Source: CAZBWP01 sp964630265
GTDB taxonomy: Bacteria; Pseudomonadota; Alphaproteobacteria; Rhodospirillales; Defluviicoccaceae
Direction of reading: 5' to 3'
Length of the DNA: 64,000 nt
NCBI GenBank assembly: GCA_964630265.1
Contig: CAZVRW010000009.1
Span: 1-64,000, forward strand
The translations under genes were made by a program, and so were the position numbers. The stretch's first letter is position 1. The number at the start of each line of letters is the position of its first letter. Of the stretch, positions 1 through 8,480 are shown piece after piece. A model generated the notes under the pieces. The model saw only the letters and a list, made by a program, of their open reading frames with translations. It was not told the origin of the DNA and did no database searches.

Positions 1-77
1 AAGCGTGGCCGGGGGCGGCCAGCGTGTAACCGCGCCGGACTTCCACCTTTTGATTAAAGTGTCACAATAAAAGGCTT

Positions 78-90
78 CCCCCCCCCCCCC
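78..90. repeat. 13-base poly-C tract upstream of the HAF-repeat gene
   Basis: An uninterrupted run of 13 C lies about 60 bp before the start codon of the repeat-rich secreted protein. Homopolymer tracts of this length in promoter or leader regions of surface-protein genes can slip during replication and change expression. The promoter itself is not clear here, so a switching role is an inference. Sequencing error in the exact count is possible. Confidence 0.8.
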
Positions 91-149
91 GCAATTCTGG
101 CAAACTTTTGTCCGCATTCGATCAAAGGCTAAATCATAAGGAGGCATCA

Positions 150-1284
150 ATGCGTCGATCGGGACTGTTAACCGCCACCGCCATCCTCATGGCCCTCACC
201 ACCACCGGCGCGCGCGCCGACGCCATGTTCATGGGCCTCGGCGACCTGCCGGGCGGGGGGTTCCGCAGCTTCGCCTACGGCGTCTCCGCCGATGGGTCCA
301 CCGTCGTGGGACAGGGCCGCTCCACTGCGGGNNNNNNNNNNNNNNNNNNNNNNNNNNNNNNNNNNNNNNNNNNNNNNNNNNNNNNNNNNNNNNNNNNNNN
401 NNNNNNNNNNNNNNNNNNNNNNNNNNNNNNNCGACGAGGCGTTCCGCTGGACGGCGGACGGCGGCATGGTCGGCCTCGGCGACCTGACGGGCGGGAGTTC
501 CTTCAGCCTTGCCAACGCCGTCTCCGCCGACGGCTCGGTCGTGGTGGGACGGGGCGCCTCCACTGCGGGCTATGAGGCATTCCGCTGGACGGCGGACGGC
601 GGCCTGGTCGGCCTCGGCGACCTGACGGGCGGGGGTTTCAACAGCACTGCCTTCGGCGTCTCCGCCGACGGCGCGGTCGTGGTGGGAGGGGGCAACTCCG
701 CTGCGGGCTTTGAGGCGTTCCGCTGGACGCAGGCCGGCGGCATGGTAGGCCTCGGCGACCTGACGGGCGGGAGTTTCTCCAGCGCCGCCCGCGGCGTCTC
801 CGCCGACGGCTCGGTCGTGGTGGGACGGGGCGCCTCCACTGCGGGCGACGAGGCGTTCCGCTGGACGGCGGACGGCGGCATGGTCGGCCTCGGCGACCTG
901 GAGGGCGGGAGTTTCTTCAGCGTCGCCAACGGCGTCTCCGCCGACGGCGCGGTCGTGGTGGGACAGAGCCGCTCCACTGCGGGCGCTGAGGCGTTCATCT
1001 GGGACGAAGACGACGGAATGCAGAGCCTCCAGCAACTCTTGATCGACGCGTATGGTCTGGGGAACAGCCTGATGGGCTGGATCCTCTCGGAGGCCACCGG
1101 CATCTCCGCCGATGGCCGCACCATCGTCGGCTACGGCAGGAACCCGAATAACCAGTTAGAAGCCTGGATGGTGCGGCTGGGGGAACCGCAGGTGGTGCCG
1201 ATCCCGGCGGCGTTGCCGTTGTTCGCCTCGGCCGTCGCCGTGTTCGCCGCCCTCGGCGCCCGCCACCGCCGCCGCGCCGCCTGA
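150..1284 (+). CDS. HAF-repeat secreted protein with VPLPA/PEP-CTERM-like sorting tail (interrupted by assembly gap)
   Basis: Predicted exported surface or matrix protein. The ATG at 150 follows an AAGGAGG ribosome site and opens a signal peptide (MRRSGLLTATAILMALTTTGARA). The body is a chain of 46-residue repeats of the HAF type, each with GLGDL, GVSADGSVVVG and EAFRWT segments. The C-terminus has a VPIPAALPLF segment, a hydrophobic stretch and a basic RHRRR end, the three-part layout of VPLPA/PEP-CTERM sorting signals cleaved by exosortases. A 100-N gap at 332-431 falls inside the repeats. The two sides are in different frames only because 100 is not a multiple of 3; the flanking bases join exactly as in an intact repeat. 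True repeat number is unknown. Binding function is unknown. Confidence 0.85.
234..1010 (+). repeat. 138-bp tandem repeat array (HAF units)
   Basis: The phrase encoding GLGDL recurs at 472, 610, 748 and 886, exactly 138 bp apart (46 codons), with a first unit at 234. Units are closely similar but not identical. The assembly gap sits between the units at 234 and 472. Confidence 0.9.
332..431. other. Assembly gap (100 N) inside the HAF repeats
   Basis: A placeholder of 100 N. Left flank ends in GCGGG and right flank starts CGACGAGGCG. Joined directly they recreate the unit junction seen intact at 841-853, so the missing DNA is probably zero or a whole number of 138-bp units. Confidence 0.95.
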
Positions 1285-1299
1285 TCCCGCCGCCCCACC

Positions 1300-1405
1300 C
1301 GTCATTGCGAGGCGCGCAGCAACGAAGCAATCCAGGGAAGCCGGACGCGGTGCCCGAACACCCCGCCCCGCGGCCCTGGATGGCGTCGCTGCGCTCGCCA
1401 TGACG
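1300..1405. repeat. Dispersed imperfect palindrome (copy 1)
   Basis: About 106 bp starting GTCATTGCGAGG, containing GAAGCAATCCAGG, and ending CTCGCCATGACG; the two ends are imperfect inverted repeats of about 30 bp. A second copy lies at 14113-14215. Both are intergenic. Elements of this look are scattered in many environmental proteobacterial genomes. No protein is encoded. It may also act as a transcription stop for the preceding gene. Confidence 0.75.
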
Positions 1406-1527
1406 CGGTTGGGGACGGCGGGCGGCGGGCGGCCTCCTGGCCGGGAGCACGCCGCGCCCGCCGCCGTCATGGCCGGGCACCGTCCCGGCCATCCACGGGG
1501 GCCGGGCGCGGTGGCGACCTCTCGGTC

Positions 1528-1752
1528 TCAGGTCCTGCGCAGGGCGTCGATGAACGCCTCTTGCGTCACGCCGGCCTGCTTGAGGACGCCGACCAAGGTT
1601 CCGGTCTTGAGTTCCCGATGGTTGGGCACGACGCAGCCGGTGGCGCCCCGCCGCATGACGATGTGACTGCCGCGTTGCCGCGCCACGACGAATCCCAGCG
1701 CCTCAAGCGCCCGGACGACCTCGGCACCGGAGACACCCGGCAGCCTAGCCAC
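1528..1752 (-). CDS. hicA: HicA-family mRNA interferase toxin
   Basis: Small basic protein of 74 residues with the HicA fold signature: a lysine/arginine-rich GFVVARQRGSHIVMRR strand carrying the conserved GSH histidine, then VPNHRELKTGTL and a VLKQAGVTQEAF helix. HicA toxins cut mRNA and are held by HicB. The GTG start at 1752 is supported by a GGAGG site five bases away, lying inside the upstream hicB. The two frames overlap by 8 bp, typical of a translationally coupled toxin-antitoxin operon. The gene order here is antitoxin first. Confidence 0.85.
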   Translation of the reverse strand: MARLPGVSGAEVVRALEALGFVVARQRGSHIVMRRGATGCVVPNHRELKTGTLVGVLKQAGVTQEAFIDALRRT

Positions 1753-1951
1753 GAACCTCCACCTCGAACGTGGTCAAGAGCGGTTCGCCCGCCGTCACCA
1801 GCGGAAACTCCTCCAAGTAGAGCGCCGTCGCCTCGCGCAGGTTGGCGAGCGCTTCGTCGATGGTTTCCCCTTGCGTCGTCGTGCCCGTTTCCGGGTTGAA
1901 GGCGGTCAGCCCACCCTCGGGGGCCGGCATCAACACGGCCGTCAGTCGCAT
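1745..1951 (-). CDS. hicB: HicB-family antitoxin
   Basis: 68-residue protein with a HicB-like partial RNase-H fold: MRLTAVLMPAPEGGLTAF, then a GETIDEALANLREATALYLEE helix, ending in a short beta strand (FEVEVRG). It should bind and neutralise the HicA encoded directly downstream. The ATG at 1951 is preferred over an upstream GTG at 1978 because GGAGAG stands eight bases before it and because HicB proteins normally begin with this strand. It lacks an added DNA-binding domain, so self-repression would need another factor. Confidence 0.8.
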   Translation of the reverse strand: MRLTAVLMPAPEGGLTAFNPETGTTTQGETIDEALANLREATALYLEEFPLVTAGEPLLTTFEVEVRG

Positions 1952-2035
1952 CAGCGCTCTCCGAAAAGTCCGTCTCACCGAAGAGTATGCGGCCGGCGGC
2001 GCCGCACACCAAGCGGCATCGACGCCCCGCCGCGC

Positions 2036-3916
2036 TCAGGGGCGGGCGACGTCGTCGATGAGGAGTTGCGGGCGGTTGCCGCCGCGGGCGTTGCGGCGGA
2101 CGCGGCCGGCGACGTGGAGGACCACGCCGTCGCTCCGCAACAGCGCCCGGCCAATCTCCGTCGCGCCGGCGCGGAAGGCCATGCCGTCGAGCCGGCGGCC
2201 GCAGCCGTCCTCCAGGCTCACCCGCACGTGCTCGCCGCGCAGGCTGGCGGCCTGGGCGACGCGCACGTCGGCCAAGGCGAACACCGGCTCGGGGTTGCCG
2301 TTGCCGAAGGGGCCGAGGCGCCGCACGCCGTCGGCCAAGGCCGCCGCGTCGCCGCTGGTGCGCACCACGCCGTCCAGGTGCAACGCCGGCGCCGGCAGAT
2401 CCCTGGACGCCGCCAGCCGTTCGCCGAGGAATGCCGCCAGGTCGTCCACCCGCTCCCGGTCGACGGCGAAGCCGGCGGCCATGGCGTGGCCGCCGCCGCG
2501 GGTCACCAGCCCGGCCTCGCGGGCGGCCAGCACCGCCGCGCCCAGGTCGAAGCCTGCGACCGAGCGGCCCGAGCCGACGCCCCCGCCGCCGCCGCTGCCA
2601 TGACCGTTGCCGCCGCCATGACCATTGCCGAGCGCCACGACGCAGGCCGGCCGGCGGAAGCGCTCCACCAGCCGGCTGGCGACGATGCCGACGACGCCCG
2701 GATGCCAGCCGTCGCCGGCGACGAACACCAAGGGCGCCGCGCCCGCGGCTTCCGCCAGCACCATGGCGTGGTCGTGCACGGCGGCCTCGATCTTGCGCCG
2801 CGCCCGGTTGGCGCGCTCCAGCCGTTCGGCGAACTCCGCCGCCGTCACCGCGTCGTCGGTGACCAGCAGCCGCGCGCCCAGCCCCGCCTCGCCGACCCGG
2901 CCGCCGGCATTGATGCGCGGGCCGATGCCGAACGCCGCGTCGTCGGCCACCGGCGCGCCGTCCAGGCCGGCGAGCGCGGCGATCGCCTTCAGCCCGGCGT
3001 TCTGCCAGTCGGCCATCACCTTCAACCCCTGCACCACCAGCGCCCGGTTGACGCCGATCAGCGGCACGCAGTCGCAGATGGTGCCCAGCGCCACCACGTC
3101 GAGGAGTGCCCGCAGGTCGGGCTCGTCGCCGGCGCCATAGAAGCCGCGCGACCGGAGCAGCCGGTTGACGGCGACGACCAGGAGGAAGCTCACCCCCACC
3201 GCCGCCAGGTGCCCCTGGCCGCTGGTATCGTCGGCGCGCTTCGGGTTGATCAGCGCCGCCGCCCGCGGCAACGCGGCGTCGGGGGCGTGGTGGTCGACGA
3301 CGATCACCTCCATCCCGGCGGCGGCGGCGGCGTCCAGGGCGGCGGCGGCCGTGGTCCCGCAGTCGACGGTGACGACCACGCGCGCGCCCTCGTCGGCCAG
3401 GCGCCGCATCGCCTCGGGCGTCGGGCCGTAGCCCTCGGCCAGCCGGTCGGGCACATAGAGCCGGCAGCGCCGGCCGATCATCCGGAGGAAGCGGCCGAGC
3501 ACCGCGGCCGAGGTGGCGCCGTCGACGTCGTAGTCGGCGAACACGGCGATCGCCTCATCGCGCTCGATGGCGCGAGCCAGGCGATCGGCGGCCGTGTCCA
3601 TGTCGGCGAGGCTGCTGGGATCGGGCAGCGAGGCGCGCAGGGTGGGCGCCAGATAGGCGTCCGCGTCAGCACCGTCGAGGCCGCGGGCGGCCAGTGCACG
3701 GGCCGCCGCCACCGGCAGGCCGAGGCGCTGGGCCAGGGCGAAGGCGTGCCGTTCGTCGACCTCGGCGACCGTCCAGGCGCGACCGCTGACCGAGCGGGCG
3801 ACGAACGTCGCATCGCGGCCGACACACGTCGCATCGCGGGCGACGGCGGCGGCAGCAGCGGGAGCGATGGCGAGGGACGAAGCGGGCGGCACCGTGTTTC
3901 GTTTCCTCCGAGGCAT
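2036..3916 (-). CDS. recJ: Single-stranded-DNA-specific exonuclease RecJ
   Basis: 5'-3' exonuclease on single-stranded DNA used in recombination and mismatch repair. The DHH-family catalytic motifs are visible: DYDVDG near residue 129, VDCG near 184, DHH near 208 and a GGGHAMAAGF segment of the DHHA1 region. About 626 residues from the ATG at 3916, near the usual size; a longer open frame back to 4048 exists but adds unlike sequence. A glycine/histidine-rich stretch (GNGHGGGNGHGSGGGGG) is inserted before the conserved GSGRS segment and is unusual. It lies downstream of hom in the same direction; many alphaproteobacteria have glpX between the two, absent here. Confidence 0.93.
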   Translation of the reverse strand: MPRRKRNTVPPASSLAIAPAAAAAVARDATCVGRDATFVARSVSGRAWTVAEVDERHAFALAQRLGLPVAAARALAARGLDGADADAYLAPTLRASLPDPSSLADMDTAADRLARAIERDEAIAVFADYDVDGATSAAVLGRFLRMIGRRCRLYVPDRLAEGYGPTPEAMRRLADEGARVVVTVDCGTTAAAALDAAAAAGMEVIVVDHHAPDAALPRAAALINPKRADDTSGQGHLAAVGVSFLLVVAVNRLLRSRGFYGAGDEPDLRALLDVVALGTICDCVPLIGVNRALVVQGLKVMADWQNAGLKAIAALAGLDGAPVADDAAFGIGPRINAGGRVGEAGLGARLLVTDDAVTAAEFAERLERANRARRKIEAAVHDHAMVLAEAAGAAPLVFVAGDGWHPGVVGIVASRLVERFRRPACVVALGNGHGGGNGHGSGGGGGVGSGRSVAGFDLGAAVLAAREAGLVTRGGGHAMAAGFAVDRERVDDLAAFLGERLAASRDLPAPALHLDGVVRTSGDAAALADGVRRLGPFGNGNPEPVFALADVRVAQAASLRGEHVRVSLEDGCGRRLDGMAFRAGATEIGRALLRSDGVVLHVAGRVRRNARGGNRPQLLIDDVARP

Positions 3917-4058
3917 GCGAAGGCATTTCGCCTGCACAGCGATAGCCGACGGCCACCGCGCCCGGCAAGCCGCCGCGCCGCACGGCCGGATTTCCGCTGC
4001 GATCTCAGGGGACCCGGCGGTGCCGTGCGGTGCCGTGCGGCGCCGCACGGCCGCCGCG

Positions 4059-5348
4059 TCACACCGGCTCGATGCGAATCAGCCGTGGCGGCTCGACGCA
4101 GGCGTCGAGCGCGGCGATGGCGGCGAGCGAGGCGCGCATCCCCGCCTCGGCGGTCTCGTGCGTCGTCATCACCACCGGCACCGGCTCGTTGGGCGCGCGG
4201 CCGCGCTGCAGCACCGCTTCCATGGACACCGCGTGATCGCGCAGGATCGCCGCCACGTCGGCGAACACGCCCGGCCGGTCGAACACCATCAGCCGCACGT
4301 AGTAGGCCCCCGTGTGCCGGTCCATGGGCAAGGCCGGCAGCCGTTTCAGCGCCGTCGCCGGCACGCCGAACGTCGGCACGGCAAGGCCGCGGGCAATGTC
4401 GGCGATGTCCGCGACCACGGCCGACGCCGTCGGCCGCTCGCCGGCGCCGCGTCCCTCCTGGACAATGGTGTCGACGAAATCGCCGTCGGCGACCACCGCG
4501 TTGAACACGCCGTTGACGTTGGCGATGGGCGACGCCATCGGCACCATGCAGGGATGCACCCGGCGCTCGACGCCATCCGGGGTCAGCTTGGCGATGCCGA
4601 GCAGCTTGATGCGATAGCCCAACTCCTCGGCGAAGGCGATGTCGAGGGCGCTGACGTGGCGAATGCCCTCGATGCTCACCGCGTCGAAGTCGACGGTGCA
4701 GCCGAAAGCGACGCTGGCGAGAATGGCGAGCTTGTGGGCGGTGTCGACGCCGTCCACGTCGAAGCTGGGATCGGCCTCGGCATAGCCCAGCGCCTGCGCC
4801 TCGGCGAGCACGTCCGTGAACTCACGGCCGGTCTGCTGCATCGTCGTGAGGATGTAGTTGCAGGTGCCGTTGAGGATGCCGAAGACCCGGCCGCTGGCGT
4901 TGGCCACCAGCCCTTCCCGCAGACACTTGATGATCGGGATGCCGCCGGCCACCGCAGCCTCGCAGGCAAGCGTGACGCCGGCGGCCTCGGCGGCTGTCGC
5001 CAGCGCCGTGCCGTGGTGGGCGATCAGCGCCTTGTTGGCGGTGACGACGTGGCGGCCACGGCCGATCGCCGTCTCGACGACGCGGCGGGCGACACCCTCG
5101 GCGCCGCCGATCAATTCGACGACCACGTCGACGTCCGCGGCCCCGCACATCGCCAGGGCGTCGTCCCACCAGGTGTAGGCGTCGACCGGGAAGCCGCGGT
5201 CACGCCGGTCCGGGTCGGCGACGTCGGTGAGCACGATCGGCCTGCCGGTCCGGGCCGCGAGCAGGTCGGCGTTGGCCTGCAGCACCTTGACGACGCCGCT
5301 GCCGACCGTGCCGAGACCGGCGACGGCGACGCGAAGGGGATTGCTCAT
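4059..5348 (-). CDS. hom: Homoserine dehydrogenase
   Basis: Reduces aspartate semialdehyde to homoserine in the threonine/methionine branch. 429 residues: N-terminal NAD(P)-binding segment VAVAGLGTVGSGVV, a catalytic middle with ANKALIAHHG and EAAVAGGIPIIK, and a C-terminal ACT regulatory domain (YYVRLMVFDRPGVFADVAAIL), the usual three-part bacterial form that threonine can inhibit. The start follows the aminotransferase by 18 bp, so the two are probably co-transcribed. Confidence 0.95.
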   Translation of the reverse strand: MSNPLRVAVAGLGTVGSGVVKVLQANADLLAARTGRPIVLTDVADPDRRDRGFPVDAYTWWDDALAMCGAADVDVVVELIGGAEGVARRVVETAIGRGRHVVTANKALIAHHGTALATAAEAAGVTLACEAAVAGGIPIIKCLREGLVANASGRVFGILNGTCNYILTTMQQTGREFTDVLAEAQALGYAEADPSFDVDGVDTAHKLAILASVAFGCTVDFDAVSIEGIRHVSALDIAFAEELGYRIKLLGIAKLTPDGVERRVHPCMVPMASPIANVNGVFNAVVADGDFVDTIVQEGRGAGERPTASAVVADIADIARGLAVPTFGVPATALKRLPALPMDRHTGAYYVRLMVFDRPGVFADVAAILRDHAVSMEAVLQRGRAPNEPVPVVMTTHETAEAGMRASLAAIAALDACVEPPRLIRIEPV

Positions 5349-5366
5349 GTCGTCTCGCCAACCACC

Positions 5367-6590
5367 TCAGATGACAAGGGAATGCTCGGCACCCGCCGGC
5401 TCAACCACGTTGTGGCTGCGCTTGAAGAAGGTGCGGATGTTGCGCACCGCTTGGCGGATGCGCTGGGTGTTCTCGACCAGGGCGAAGCGGACGTGGCCGT
5501 CGCCGTGCTCGCCGAAGCCGATGCCGGGCGCCACCGCGACCTTGGCCTCGCTCAGCAACAGCTTGGCGAATTCCAGCGAGCCGAGATCGGCGAAGGCTAG
5601 CGGAATCGGCGCCCAGGCGAACATGGTCGCCGGCGGCGACGGCACCTCCCAGCCGGCCGCGGCCAGTCCCTCGATCAGCACGTCGCGCCGGGCGCGATAG
5701 CGCTCACGGGCTTCGGCGACGCAGTCCTGCGGGCCGTTGAGGGCCGCAGTCGCCGCCACCTGGATCGGCGTGAAGGCGCCATAGTCGACATAAGACTTGA
5801 CCCGCGCCAGGGCGGCGCAGAGCACCCGATTGCCGCAGGCGAAGCCGATGCGCCAGCCGGGCATGGAGTAGGTCTTCGACATGGAGGAGAACTCGACGGC
5901 GACATCCTTGGCGCCCGGCACCTGGAGAATCGACGGCGGCGGCGTGCCGTCGAAGTAGATCTCCGCATACGCCACATCGGACAGCGCGTAGATCTCCCGC
6001 TTGCGGCAGAAGTCGACGACCTCGCGAAAGAAATCCAGACTGGCCGTCTGCGCCGTCGGGTTGTTCGGATAGTTGAGCAGCACCGCGATCGGCTTCGGCA
6101 CGCTGTGCTTGATGGCGCGATCGAGCGCCGACAACAGCTCGGCATCCGGCGTGATCGGGATGTTGCGGACGGCGGCGCCGGCAATGATGAAGCCGAACTG
6201 ATGGATCGGATAACTGGGATTCGGCGACAGGATGACGTCGCCGGGACTGGTGATGGCGTTCGCCAGGTTGGCGAGGCCCTCCTTCGAGCCGATGGTGACG
6301 ACGGCTTCGGTCTCCGGGTCGAGGCTGACGTTCCAGCGCCGTTCGTAGTAGCCGGCAACGGCACGCCGCAAGCCCTTGATGCCGCGAGATTCCGAATAGC
6401 GATGGGTGCGCGGGTCCTGTACCGCCTCGGCCAGTTTGGCGACGATGTGCGGCGGCGTTGGAAAGTCCGGATTGCCCATGCCGAAATCGATGATGTCGTC
6501 GCCGGCGGCTCGGGCGCGCGCCTTCATCGCGTTGACTTCGGCGAAGACGTAGGGCGGCAGGCGGCGAATGGCGTGGAACTGTGGATCCAT
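5367..6590 (-). CDS. Class I/II PLP aminotransferase (AlaC / LL-diaminopimelate aminotransferase-like)
   Basis: PLP-dependent transaminase of amino-acid synthesis, 407 residues from the ATG at 6590, which follows GAGGAAAG. Fold-type I motifs are present: YPNNPTAQ, the SDVAYAEIYFDG segment with the PLP-contacting Asp and Tyr, and SSMSKTYSMPGWRIGF with the Schiff-base lysine. Family members placed beside hom in alphaproteobacteria are annotated as alanine or LL-diaminopimelate aminotransferases; substrate cannot be settled from sequence. Its position with hom suggests aspartate-family metabolism. Confidence 0.88.
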   Translation of the reverse strand: MDPQFHAIRRLPPYVFAEVNAMKARARAAGDDIIDFGMGNPDFPTPPHIVAKLAEAVQDPRTHRYSESRGIKGLRRAVAGYYERRWNVSLDPETEAVVTIGSKEGLANLANAITSPGDVILSPNPSYPIHQFGFIIAGAAVRNIPITPDAELLSALDRAIKHSVPKPIAVLLNYPNNPTAQTASLDFFREVVDFCRKREIYALSDVAYAEIYFDGTPPPSILQVPGAKDVAVEFSSMSKTYSMPGWRIGFACGNRVLCAALARVKSYVDYGAFTPIQVAATAALNGPQDCVAEARERYRARRDVLIEGLAAAGWEVPSPPATMFAWAPIPLAFADLGSLEFAKLLLSEAKVAVAPGIGFGEHGDGHVRFALVENTQRIRQAVRNIRTFFKRSHNVVEPAGAEHSLVI

Positions 6591-6742
6591 GGTCTTTCCT
6601 CGTGCCGGCCCCGCAGGGCCATCGTAGTGCAAGCAGCGTTTACCGGATCGCGGCGGTCGGGGAAAGCCCGCGCCGGCGCGCCCGCGAACGGGCGCTGGCC
6701 CGACCGCCACGCCCCTCACCCCCCAGCATGACACGGCCGCGG

Positions 6743-8314
6743 TTAACGAACGAACAGGATCTCGGCGCGCCGATTGCCGGCCTCTCCCGTCCGACGGGTC
6801 TCGATGAACCGCGGCAGCGACGCCCCGGCGCCGGTGGCGATGATGCGGTCGCGGGGCACGCCGTAGCCGGCCAGGGCCGCCGCGACGCTCCGGGCGCGTC
6901 GTTCGGACACCGTCTGGTTGACCCGCGCGCTCTGGGCCGGATCCCGCGCCCCAGTGTCGGCGCTGGCGTGCCCGATCACGTAGACGGTCCCGCCGTGTCC
7001 GTCCCAGACGCGCGCCACCTGACGCAGGATGGCGCGATCGTTGCCGCTCAAGGCGGCCGATCCATTGGCGAACTGGATGGTGGCGATCAGCTCCCCGGAC
7101 CCGCCGACGCCGTAGGCCACGCCCGGGACATCGGCACCCGCGCCGGTTGGCGAATACGAAACGATGCGCTCGCCGCCCGGGCCGCGGCCGACGGTCCGCC
7201 CTGCCGCACCGGCCGACGCACCCCAGGCGGGCGGCGGCGCGGCGGTCGCCCCTCTCAGCGGTTCCGGCGCCGGCGCCACGGCAAGCTCCTGCTGACGCAA
7301 TGCTTCCTGGAAAGCCGATTGCACGGCATTGGGCTGTGGCCGACCGGACCGGCCGATCTGGTCCGCCGTGACCGTGCTGGACGGTGTGCCGCGGCCCTCG
7401 ACGGTCGCCGGCGACGGAGGTGGCGAACCGTCGGGCCCCGGCGATCCGAAGGCCGGCGCCCCGTCGGTCGGCGAGGGCACGTCGCCATCCGGTGACTCAT
7501 AGGCCGGTGGCACATAGGCCGGGGGGGCGTCCGCCGGCTCCAAGGGCCCGTCCGGTGCCGGCGGCAGATACGACTCGGTGGGCAGCGGCGGCGACGGCAG
7601 ATACGAGTCGCCCGCCACCGGCGGCGGCGGCACGTCGCCGACGGAGCGTGGCGCGTCGGGGATGGGCGCGTCGGGGATGGGCGCGTCGGGGATGGGCGCG
7701 TCGGGGATGGGCGCACTGGGGACGGACGCGTCGGGCATGCTTGCGTCGGGCATGCTTGCGTCGGGGACGGGCGCGTCGAACCGTGGTGCATCCGATAGCG
7801 GAGCCACGGGCGCGTCCGGAACGGCCGATGGCGGTGGCGACGAAAGCGCCGGCGGCGGCGGCGGGGACGCTGGCATCGTCGTCCCGGGCGTGTCGCCGCT
7901 CGGCCCCTGCAACGGGATGGCTTCGTCGGAATAGCGTCGTTCCAATTGGTCGGCGACCAGGGCCGCCTGCAGGCTTTGGCGTTCCTCCGATGTCCGGGTG
8001 ACGGGGCGCGGCGGCACCTCGGCCAGCCGTGGGAAGGGCTGACCGGCGCCCGGCGCTTCGGCCGGCGGCGTATAGGTCACGATCGGCCCCTCCGCCGCAC
8101 CCCCCGCAGCACCCCCCGACGCACCGTCCGCGGCAGCGGTGGTCGCCGACTCTGGCGGCGGCATCGCCGTATCCGACGGTTCCGAAGGGCCGAACAGCGC
8201 GTCGTCGACGCTGCGATACCAGTGCGCCGGGTTGGCGGCATCGGGCACCGACGAACATGCGCCGAGGACCGATCCGAGGACCGCCGCCAGGCCGACCGCG
8301 CGGATGCGCCGCAT
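6743..8314 (-). CDS. Lipoprotein with proline-rich repeats and C-terminal OmpA-like peptidoglycan-binding domain
   Basis: About 523 residues. The N-terminus (MRRIRAVGLAAVLGSVLGAC) is a lipoprotein signal with LGAC lipobox, so it should be anchored to a membrane by its N-terminal cysteine. A long low-complexity middle rich in Pro, Ala and Asp holds pentapeptide repeats (IPDAP, MPDAS). The C-terminal roughly 120 residues match the OmpA/Pal family: IQFANGSAALS, VYVIGHASADTGARD and NQTVSERRARSVAAAL, then RRAEILFVR, which binds peptidoglycan. Overall a tether from membrane to cell wall across a flexible spacer. Start chosen for the lipoprotein signal; upstream in-frame codons to 8422 add only a basic stretch. 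Confidence 0.85.
   Translation of the reverse strand: MRRIRAVGLAAVLGSVLGACSSVPDAANPAHWYRSVDDALFGPSEPSDTAMPPPESATTAAADGASGGAAGGAAEGPIVTYTPPAEAPGAGQPFPRLAEVPPRPVTRTSEERQSLQAALVADQLERRYSDEAIPLQGPSGDTPGTTMPASPPPPPALSSPPPSAVPDAPVAPLSDAPRFDAPVPDASMPDASMPDASVPSAPIPDAPIPDAPIPDAPIPDAPRSVGDVPPPPVAGDSYLPSPPLPTESYLPPAPDGPLEPADAPPAYVPPAYESPDGDVPSPTDGAPAFGSPGPDGSPPPSPATVEGRGTPSSTVTADQIGRSGRPQPNAVQSAFQEALRQQELAVAPAPEPLRGATAAPPPAWGASAGAAGRTVGRGPGGERIVSYSPTGAGADVPGVAYGVGGSGELIATIQFANGSAALSGNDRAILRQVARVWDGHGGTVYVIGHASADTGARDPAQSARVNQTVSERRARSVAAALAGYGVPRDRIIATGAGASLPRFIETRRTGEAGNRRAEILFVR
7651..7770 (-). repeat. 15-bp tandem repeat encoding (X)PDA(P/S) pentapeptides
   Basis: About eight 15-bp units of GCGCGTCGGGGATGG type run head to tail within the lipoprotein gene, encoding IPDAP, VPSAP, MPDAS and similar. 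The length is a multiple of 3, so copy-number change would keep frame and only alter spacer length. Confidence 0.85.
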
Positions 8315-8480
8315 CCCGCGGTTGATGTCGTAGCCGCCCGACTGTCGCTTGCTCGGCACGCGCTGATCCTCGCTTCGTCCGGTCCGGCGCCGGCGCCGGC
8401 TAACCATTTCCGCGACAAGCATACGGGATCGGATCGCCGCTGATCAACCGACCTGGCGCGGACGGGCGATCATCACCGGC

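Noticed and set aside
332..431. Apparent frameshift in the HAF-repeat gene
   Set aside because: Caused by the arbitrary 100-N gap length; the flanks join in frame.
1566..2012. 148-codon frame over hicBA
   Set aside because: Overlaps both toxin and antitoxin genes in another frame, with no ribosome site or recognisable features.
7651..7770. CRISPR-like regular repeats
   Set aside because: Units are 15 bp, directly adjacent without spacers, and lie in a coding frame as pentapeptide repeats.
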